From: Pseudomonas sp.
GTDB taxonomy: Bacteria > Pseudomonadota > Gammaproteobacteria > Pseudomonadales > Pseudomonadaceae
Reading direction: 5' to 3'
Assembly: GCF_030147005.1 (NCBI RefSeq)
Contig: NZ_JASLAW010000140.1
Location: 1-8,803 of the forward strand
DNA length: 8,803 bases
Shown here piece by piece: positions 4,781 to 8,803 of the stretch (positions are counted from its first letter, which is position 1; every line of letters begins with the position of its first letter). The notes under the pieces are model-generated. The model ran no database searches. It saw only the letters and a program-made list of their open reading frames with translations, and was not told where the DNA came from. The position numbers and the translations under genes are program-made.

Positions 4781-6505
4781 TCAGTAACCCAACGACAGCC
4801 CCGTATTGCGACGCGGGTCATTCGCGCCATAGAAGCGGTTGTTGCCCACCGGCTTGCCATCCAGGGCCGGCGCGCCCACCAGGATGGCGGCCAAGTGATT
4901 GGCATCCTGGGGGCCGGCGAACGTGTGGCCCCAGCTTTCGAGGATCTTGCGAGTGTCCGGGCTGACCGCGAAGGTTTCAAGGTTGGTGGCCTGAGGCATC
5001 CACTGCTGGTGGAAACGCGGCGCGTCCACGGCCTCCTGGATGTTCATCTTGTAGTCGATGACATTCAGTATGGTCAGCAGCGTCGCGGTGATGATACGGC
5101 TGCCCCCCGGCGTGCCCACCACCATGACCGCCTTGCCATCCTTGGTCACGATGGTCGGGCTCATCGACGACAGCGGCGTCTTGCCCGGCGCAATGGCATT
5201 GGCTTCACCCTGCACCAGTCCATACATGTTCGGCACGCCGACCTTGGCGGTGAAGTCGTCCATTTCATCGTTGAGGATCACCCCGGTCTTGCTCGCCATC
5301 ACGCCCGCGCCGAACCAGTCATTGAGGGTGTAGGTGACGGAAACGGCGTTGCCCCAGGTGTCGACGATGGAATAGTGGGTGGTGTTACTGCCTTCATGGG
5401 GCGACACGCCCGGCTTGATTGCCTGGGAGTCCCCGGCCTTGTGCGGCTCGATCGCATCGCGCAGTTTCGCCGCGTAGTTTTTGTCCAGCAGATGCGCGAC
5501 CGGGTTCTTCACGAAATCCGGGTCGCCGAGGTAGCTGTTGCGGTCCACGTACGCGTGGCGCATCGCTTCGATCTGGTAGTGCAAGCCCTGGGCCGAGTGA
5601 TACCCCAGCTCAGCCATGGGGTAGCCTTCAAGGATATTCATGACCTGGCAAATCACCACGCCCCCGGAGCTTGGCGGCGGCGCCGAAACCACGTGGTAGC
5701 CACGGTAATCGCATTCGATGGGTGCCAGTTCGCGGGGCTTGTAGCTGTCCAGGTCGGCCTGGGTGATGAGGCCCTTGCCGGCTTGGCTTGAGTCCACCAA
5801 GGCCTTGGCGACCCAACCTTTATAGAAGCCATCGCTGCCCCTGGCGGAAATTTCCTTGAGGGTCCTGGCCAGGTCCTTCTGCACCAGCGTCTGGCCGACC
5901 TGCAGCGGTTGGCCGTTGTGCAGGAAGATTGCGCGCATGTCCTGGTCTTTTTCAAACTCACCGGTTGCGGTGTGCAGCAGGTCAATGTCGCCCTGCCCCA
6001 GGGCAAAGCCGTTGTCCGCCAATTTGATTGCCGCAGCCATGACCTGGGCGCGCTTGAGGGTACCGTACTTGCTCAGGGCCAATTCCATGCCGGCGACGGT
6101 GCCCGGCACGCCGACGGCCAGGTGGCCTTTGGTGCTCAGGCCTTCGACGACATTGCCGTCTTTGTCCAGGTACATATCGGCCGTGGCCGCCAGCGGAGCT
6201 TTTTCGCGGAAGTCGAGGAAGGTCTTGCGCCCGTCCGCCAGTTGCACGGTCATGAAACCACCGCCGCCGAGGTTACCCGCCGCCGGGTACACCACTGCCA
6301 GCGCGTAGCCTACCGCCACCGCCGCGTCCACCGCGTTGCCGCCGGCCTTGAGCACATCCACGCCGACCTGTGTCGCCAAATGCTGGGCGGTCACCACCAT
6401 GCCATTTTCACCGGCCACCGGGGCCTGGGAAGCGGCGTGCACGCCACTGACCGTCAACACCAGGGCAGTGGCAATCAAGGTGCAACTCAAGGCTTGGTAT
6501 TTCAT
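4781..6505 (-). CDS. ggt: Periplasmic gamma-glutamyltransferase (glutathione hydrolase)
   Basis: An Ntn-hydrolase that removes or transfers the gamma-glutamyl group of glutathione and related compounds in the periplasm; 574 aa, similar to E. coli Ggt (580). A Sec signal peptide is clear: basic MK start, hydrophobic segment, and a VHA-AS cleavage site after residue 24. Self-cleavage should occur before T375 in NTTHYSIVD, giving a large subunit (25-374) and a small subunit (375-574) with T375 as nucleophile. Glutamate-binding and active-site motifs are intact: FREKAP (R100), NDEMDDF (D416-D417), PLSSMSP (S446-S447) and GTPGGSR (G467-G468). The lid-loop segment between YGLV and PLSS is present, as in E. 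coli, so a normal hydrolase/transferase rather than a lid-less acylase is expected. It is divergent from the C-S lyase gene and upstream of xthA. The ribosome binding site is weak. Confidence 0.95.
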   Translation of the reverse strand: MKYQALSCTLIATALVLTVSGVHAASQAPVAGENGMVVTAQHLATQVGVDVLKAGGNAVDAAVAVGYALAVVYPAAGNLGGGGFMTVQLADGRKTFLDFREKAPLAATADMYLDKDGNVVEGLSTKGHLAVGVPGTVAGMELALSKYGTLKRAQVMAAAIKLADNGFALGQGDIDLLHTATGEFEKDQDMRAIFLHNGQPLQVGQTLVQKDLARTLKEISARGSDGFYKGWVAKALVDSSQAGKGLITQADLDSYKPRELAPIECDYRGYHVVSAPPPSSGGVVICQVMNILEGYPMAELGYHSAQGLHYQIEAMRHAYVDRNSYLGDPDFVKNPVAHLLDKNYAAKLRDAIEPHKAGDSQAIKPGVSPHEGSNTTHYSIVDTWGNAVSVTYTLNDWFGAGVMASKTGVILNDEMDDFTAKVGVPNMYGLVQGEANAIAPGKTPLSSMSPTIVTKDGKAVMVVGTPGGSRIITATLLTILNVIDYKMNIQEAVDAPRFHQQWMPQATNLETFAVSPDTRKILESWGHTFAGPQDANHLAAILVGAPALDGKPVGNNRFYGANDPRRNTGLSLGY

Positions 6506-6642
6506 CCGTGACTACTCTAATTATTGAGATGCACCAAAATAGCCCCTTGTTGACTCGATCCCCAGCGCAATGGCGGTTTCATGACAGAACCTGTCGGTCA
6601 TGGAACGGTTGGCCGAACCAATCAGCAGTGGCCTATAAAATT

Positions 6643-6672
6643 AATGGCGCTAGAATCAGCGCCATTCTTTTT
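6643..6672 (+). promoter_or_regulatory. Perfect 9-bp stem-loop with T-tract in the C-S lyase leader
   Basis: AATGGCGCT (6643-6651), a 6-nt loop, and AGCGCCATT (6658-6666) pair perfectly and are followed by CTTTTT (6667-6672). This has the form of an intrinsic terminator but lies only 23 nt before the lyase ATG. The loop overlaps TAGAAT (6651-6656), a plausible -10 element, although no matching -35 is visible. It could be an operator over a promoter, an attenuator, or a stop for transcription coming from upstream. The rest of the 190-bp spacer shows no other structure I can name. Confidence 0.45.
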
Positions 6673-6695
6673 CCGCCGCCTGACACGAGCCCCCC

Positions 6696-7841
6696 ATGAG
6701 CTTCGATTTCGACACGATCCACCCACGCCTCGGCACCGGCAGCACCAAGTGGAACCGCTACCCGCAAGACGTTTTGCCAATGTGGATCGCCGACATGGAC
6801 ATCGCCGCCCCGCCCGCCGTGCTTCAGGCGTTGCATGCGCGCCTGGACCAGCAGGTACTCGGCTACAGCGTCGCCGGCCCGGATGTGCGCGAAGCGATCA
6901 TCGCTGACCTGTGGGCCAAATACGCCTGGCGCGTCCAACCGGAGGAGCTGCTGTTCCTGCCCGGCGTCGAGCCGGGTTTCAATATGGCGCTGCACGCGTT
7001 TGTGCAACCCGGCCAGCCGGTGGTGCTGCAAACCCCCAACTACCGGCCGCTTCGCCTGGCGCCCGGCAACTGGAACTTGCCGCGCATCGAAGTACCGTTC
7101 GAGTTGATCAACGGTGAATACCTTACGCCCCTGCCCGCGCTACGCCAGGCACTGACCGGCGCCGGTGCGTTATTGTTCAGCAACCCGCACAACCCCATCG
7201 GCAAAGTCTTCCCCCGTGCAGAACTGCTGGCCGTGGCCAACGCCTGCCTCGAAAGCGGCGCGTTGATCATCTCCGACGAAATCCACGCCGAGCTGTGCTT
7301 TGACGGCCGTCGGCATATCCCCATCGCCAGCCTCAGCGATGAGATTGCCCAGCGCACCATCACCCTGATGTCGGCGAGCAAGGCGTATAACGTGGCCGGC
7401 CTGAAGACCTGTTTTGCAGTGGTGCAGAATGCCGAGATCCGTGAGCGTTTCAACCAGGCCCGTTGCGGCATGGTCGACAGCGTCAGCCCCCTGGGCCTGG
7501 AAGCCACCCGCGCCGCCTACAGCCAGTGCGGCGCATGGCTCGACGCGCTGGTGCATTACCTGCAAGCCAACCGTGACTACCTGCTCGATGCCGTGCACAC
7601 CCGCCTGCCCGGCGTAGTGATGCACGCCCCGCAAGGTACGTTCCTGGCCTGGCTGGATTGCAGTGCGCTGGGCCTGGATGACCCGCAGCAGTTTTTCCTG
7701 GAGCAGGCCAAGGTCGGTTTGAGCGCCGGTATTGAGTTCGGCGATGACAGCCAGCAGTTCGTGCGCCTGAACTTCGGCTGCCCACGGGCGATGCTCGAAG
7801 AAGGCCTGCAGCGTATGGAGCGCGCCCTGCGCCGCCTGTAG
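6696..7841 (+). CDS. MalY/PatB-family PLP-dependent C-S beta-lyase (putative cystathionine beta-lyase)
   Basis: A cytosolic fold-type I PLP enzyme of 381 aa, full length. The N-terminus FDFDTIHPRLGTGSTKWNRY followed by LPMWIADMDI is characteristic of the MalY/PatB group. PLP motifs are NPHNPIGKVF (N163), SDEIHAEL (D194), SASKAYNVAGL (K229, Schiff-base lysine) and VRLNFGCPR (R357, carboxylate binding). Members cleave the C-S bond of cystathionine, cysteine S-conjugates or related thioethers to a thiol, pyruvate and ammonia. The true substrate cannot be assigned. The start at 6696 is set by the family N-terminus; the ribosome binding site is poor (ACGAG, then six C). The gene is divergent from ggt, whose product can start breakdown of glutathione S-conjugates to cysteine conjugates, a plausible feed into this enzyme. 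A solitary REP follows the stop codon. Confidence 0.88.
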   Translation: MSFDFDTIHPRLGTGSTKWNRYPQDVLPMWIADMDIAAPPAVLQALHARLDQQVLGYSVAGPDVREAIIADLWAKYAWRVQPEELLFLPGVEPGFNMALHAFVQPGQPVVLQTPNYRPLRLAPGNWNLPRIEVPFELINGEYLTPLPALRQALTGAGALLFSNPHNPIGKVFPRAELLAVANACLESGALIISDEIHAELCFDGRRHIPIASLSDEIAQRTITLMSASKAYNVAGLKTCFAVVQNAEIRERFNQARCGMVDSVSPLGLEATRAAYSQCGAWLDALVHYLQANRDYLLDAVHTRLPGVVMHAPQGTFLAWLDCSALGLDDPQQFFLEQAKVGLSAGIEFGDDSQQFVRLNFGCPRAMLEEGLQRMERALRRL

Positions 7842-7847
7842 CGCTCC

Positions 7848-7886
7848 GTGGCGAGGGAGCTCGCTCCCGCCGGGCCGCGAAGCGGC
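7848..7886. repeat. Solitary REP palindrome between convergent genes
   Basis: GTGGCGAGGGAGC leads into hairpin GGGAGC-TC-GCTCCC (7855-7868), then hairpin GCCGC-GAA-GCGGC (7874-7886). It is the same REP type as in the two composite elements but has no partner REP and no CTTAACTGACTGG terminal repeat. It fills most of the 69-bp gap between the stop codons of the C-S lyase and molbindin genes, where its hairpins may help end transcription from both sides. Confidence 0.8.
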
Positions 7887-7910
7887 ACCGTTCTTTAGCC
7901 ATGCATGCCT

Positions 7911-8126
7911 TCAGAGCTTGGCAATGGACACTTCGGTGGACTTCACAAAGGCGATCACTTCGCTGCCCACTTTCAACTCCAGGTCACGCACGGAGCGAGT
8001 GGTGATCACCGAAGTGACGATGCCGGACGCGGTTTGCACGTCGATTTCCGACACCACTTCACCCAGCAGGATTTCCTTGATCACGCCCTTGAACTGGTTG
8101 CGCACGTTGATCGCTTTGATGGTCAT
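7911..8126 (-). CDS. Single-domain molbindin (TOBE/Mop), SsuF-like
   Basis: A 71-aa protein consisting of one Mop/TOBE domain: MTIKAINVRNQFKG, then IKEI, SEIDVQTASGIVTSVIT and a C-terminal EVIAFVKSTEVSIAKL. Mop domains are small beta-barrels that oligomerise and bind molybdate or tungstate at subunit interfaces. Stand-alone forms are thought to act in oxyanion storage or homeostasis. It closely resembles SsuF, the molbindin of Pseudomonas organosulfonate (ssu) operons, but no ssu genes are near. The frame is open to an ATG at 8180. I chose 8126 because AAGGAAA lies about 8 nt upstream and the Mop motif starts directly there; the extra 18 residues (such as SACAFVRIDSTAKRK) do not fit the family. 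It is convergent with the C-S lyase gene and divergent from nrdB. Confidence 0.85.
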   Translation of the reverse strand: MTIKAINVRNQFKGVIKEILLGEVVSEIDVQTASGIVTSVITTRSVRDLELKVGSEVIAFVKSTEVSIAKL

Positions 8127-8199
8127 GTCGGCTTTCCTTTTGGCTGTTGAGTCAATCCGCACGAATGCGCAGGCACTCAAAATGCGCCCTCACGGAAAA

Positions 8200-8247
8200 C
8201 AATAAAAAGAATATATAACTCTTTATTTATTCGATATGGATATATAA
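8200..8247. promoter_or_regulatory. AT-rich island with repeated ATATATAA, molbindin upstream region
   Basis: About 48 bp of almost pure A/T in a GC-rich region. It contains ATATATAA twice in the same orientation (8211-8218 and 8240-8247, 29 bp apart) and a TTTATTTATT run between them. It lies 75-120 nt upstream of the molbindin start and about 80 nt upstream of the nrdB promoter. Minus-strand TATATT or TTATAT could serve as a molbindin -10, but no clear -35 accompanies them. A weak hairpin CTCGC-GGCT-GCGAG (8258-8271) lies beside it. Confidence 0.3.
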
Positions 8248-8312
8248 GCGTTCCCGCCTCGCGGCTGCGAGTTGCGTTTTTACCCCTGCGACACCAGGTC
8301 CCGAGGTGTACG

Positions 8313-8341
8313 TTGACCATCGCTATCACACACCATATAGT
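8313..8341 (+). promoter_or_regulatory. Sigma70 promoter of nrdB
   Basis: TTGACC (8313-8318) and TATAGT (8336-8341) are separated by exactly 17 bp, each matching the consensus at 5 of 6 positions. Transcription would start near 8348, leaving a leader of about 147 nt. The -10 lies inside the first NrdR-box-like palindrome, so a bound repressor would block polymerase. Confidence 0.65.
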
Positions 8342-8343
8342 GT
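8328..8343. promoter_or_regulatory. NrdR box 1 (overlaps the nrdB -10)
   Basis: ACACACCATATAGTGT fits the 16-bp NrdR-box form ACAC-N8-GTGT with an AT-rich core. Viewed one base further, CACACCATATAGTGTG is palindromic except for one pair. NrdR is the ATP/dATP-sensing repressor of ribonucleotide reductase genes in most bacteria. Its sites come in pairs upstream of nrd genes, which is the arrangement here. Confidence 0.7.
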
Positions 8344-8359
8344 GCCCACAAACAGATAC

Positions 8360-8375
8360 CACCACTACATAGTGT
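8360..8375. promoter_or_regulatory. NrdR box 2 (downstream of the start point)
   Basis: CACCACTACATAGTGT shares the TAGTGT half and the AT-rich core with box 1 and contains the dyad CACTA-CA-TAGTG. It lies 32 bp from box 1, about three helical turns, the spacing expected for paired NrdR sites. Its left half is weaker than that of box 1. Confidence 0.6.
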
Positions 8376-8450
8376 GAAGTCTCGGTATCACCGACCACAC
8401 TACGAGCGGTATTTCAATGCCTTGAAGCCTGTAAAACAGCCTATTTTTTG

Positions 8451-8468
8451 GACGGCCCCTACGCCGTC
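8451..8468 (+). promoter_or_regulatory. Leader hairpin before the nrdB ribosome binding site
   Basis: GACGGC (8451-8456) and GCCGTC (8463-8468) form a perfect 6-bp stem with loop CCCTAC, 12 nt before the AAAGGAG ribosome binding site at 8481-8487. It follows a six-T run (8444-8449) rather than preceding one, so it is not an intrinsic terminator for the nrdB direction. A role in mRNA stability or translation is possible but unproven. Confidence 0.35.
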
Positions 8469-8494
8469 AGAACAGTTCAGAAAGGAGTATTTCA

Positions 8495-8803
8495 ATGCTG
8501 AGTTGGGATGAAGTCGACAACGAAGACAGCGTTGCAGCGGTCGTCAAAGGCGCCAACGCCGGCCACGCCACCGAAGCCAACATGGACCGCCTCGACGGCG
8601 CCGGCGCCGCCGCGGCCATCGAAGCCCGCGCCGTCACCGCCAGTGACTCCGCCGCCATCGCCCGCGCCAAGGCCGAGCTGGACAAACTCGACGTCGCCGA
8701 AGGCCTCGCCGAACTCGAAGGCGCCTCCGCCCGCGTCGCCGTTGACGAAAAACGCATGATCAACTGCCGCGCCGACCTCAACCAACTCGTGCCCTTCAAG
8801 TAC
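8495..8803 (+). CDS. nrdB: Ribonucleoside-diphosphate reductase subunit beta, class Ia, N-terminal part (runs off window)
   Basis: The frame gives 103 residues, still open at the window end. It starts MLSWDEVDNEDS, passes through an Ala-rich variable stretch, and reaches IEARAVTASDSAAIARAKAE (residues 42-61), GLAELEGASARVAVDEKRM and RADLNQLVPFKY. This is the characteristic N-terminus of Pseudomonas NrdB, the radical-carrying small subunit that works with NrdA to make dNDPs. The diiron and tyrosyl-radical residues lie beyond the window. The ribosome binding site AAAGGAG sits 7 nt before the ATG, near ideal. The reading is biased to GCC/GAC/CTC codons, as expected for a well-expressed gene. It has its own promoter and paired NrdR-like boxes, and no nrdA lies directly upstream. 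The neighbour is a divergent molbindin gene. Confidence 0.9.
   Translation, partial: MLSWDEVDNEDSVAAVVKGANAGHATEANMDRLDGAGAAAAIEARAVTASDSAAIARAKAELDKLDVAEGLAELEGASARVAVDEKRMINCRADLNQLVPFKY

Noticed and set aside
4895..5791. Plus-strand frame of 298 codons inside ggt
   Set aside because: It is a shadow of ggt; the minus strand has a signal peptide, the autoprocessing Thr and all active-site motifs.
6530..6546. NtrC binding site upstream of ggt (TGCACCAAAATAGCCCC)
   Set aside because: The left half matches the TGCACC consensus but the right half does not, and no sigma54 -24/-12 promoter lies between it and the ggt start.
8177..8398. Minus-strand frame of 73 codons over the nrdB promoter
   Set aside because: It covers the promoter, NrdR-like boxes and AT-rich island, has no family resemblance and no convincing ribosome binding site.

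Overview
The window looks like chromosome of a fluorescent Pseudomonas (P. fluorescens group). The reasons are the high GC content, the Pseudomonas-type REP palindromes (GGGAGCnnGCTCCC), and the close resemblance of every recognisable protein to Pseudomonas housekeeping families. Most of it is an ordinary metabolic region. I see no prophage, CRISPR array, toxin-antitoxin pair, tRNA or defence island. The unusual material is between the genes.

Layout. Positions 1-77 (minus) hold the first 25 codons of an IS256-family transposase, and 98-130 is the probable end of that insertion sequence. The IS abuts half of a composite repeat (131-212). The other half is missing, as expected if the IS inserted into the middle of the repeat. 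An adenine/adenosine deaminase gene (255-1208, minus) is divergent from a ChaA-type Ca2+/H+ antiporter gene (1402-2493, plus). The next gap (2494-2815) holds an intact copy of the composite repeat: 18-bp terminal inverted repeats enclosing two opposed REPs, flanked by 10-bp direct repeats. A two-gene nicotinamide riboside salvage operon follows: pnuC (2816-3379) and a NadR-like kinase (3376-3912) that overlap by ATGA. The kinase gene converges on exodeoxyribonuclease III (xthA, 3909-4703, minus), and the two share a TTAA as overlapping stop codons. Upstream of xthA on the same strand is periplasmic gamma-glutamyltransferase (ggt, 4781-6505, minus), divergent from a MalY/PatB-type C-S lyase (6696-7841, plus). 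A solitary REP separates that lyase from a convergent single-domain molbindin gene (7914 region, 7911-8126, minus). The window ends in the first 103 codons of nrdB (8495 onward, plus), the class Ia ribonucleotide reductase small subunit.

How the genes work together. The pnuC-kinase pair takes up nicotinamide riboside and traps it as NMN for NAD synthesis. Ggt and the C-S lyase could act in sequence on glutathione S-conjugates or gamma-glutamyl peptides, but this rests only on gene position and family chemistry. The nrdB leader has a good sigma70 promoter (TTGACC-N17-TATAGT) whose -10 lies in the first of two NrdR-box-like sites 32 bp apart, and no nrdA lies immediately upstream. I found no clearly new protein system. 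The best leads are the nested mobile-repeat structure, the nrdB control region, and a hairpin that covers the xthA ribosome binding site.
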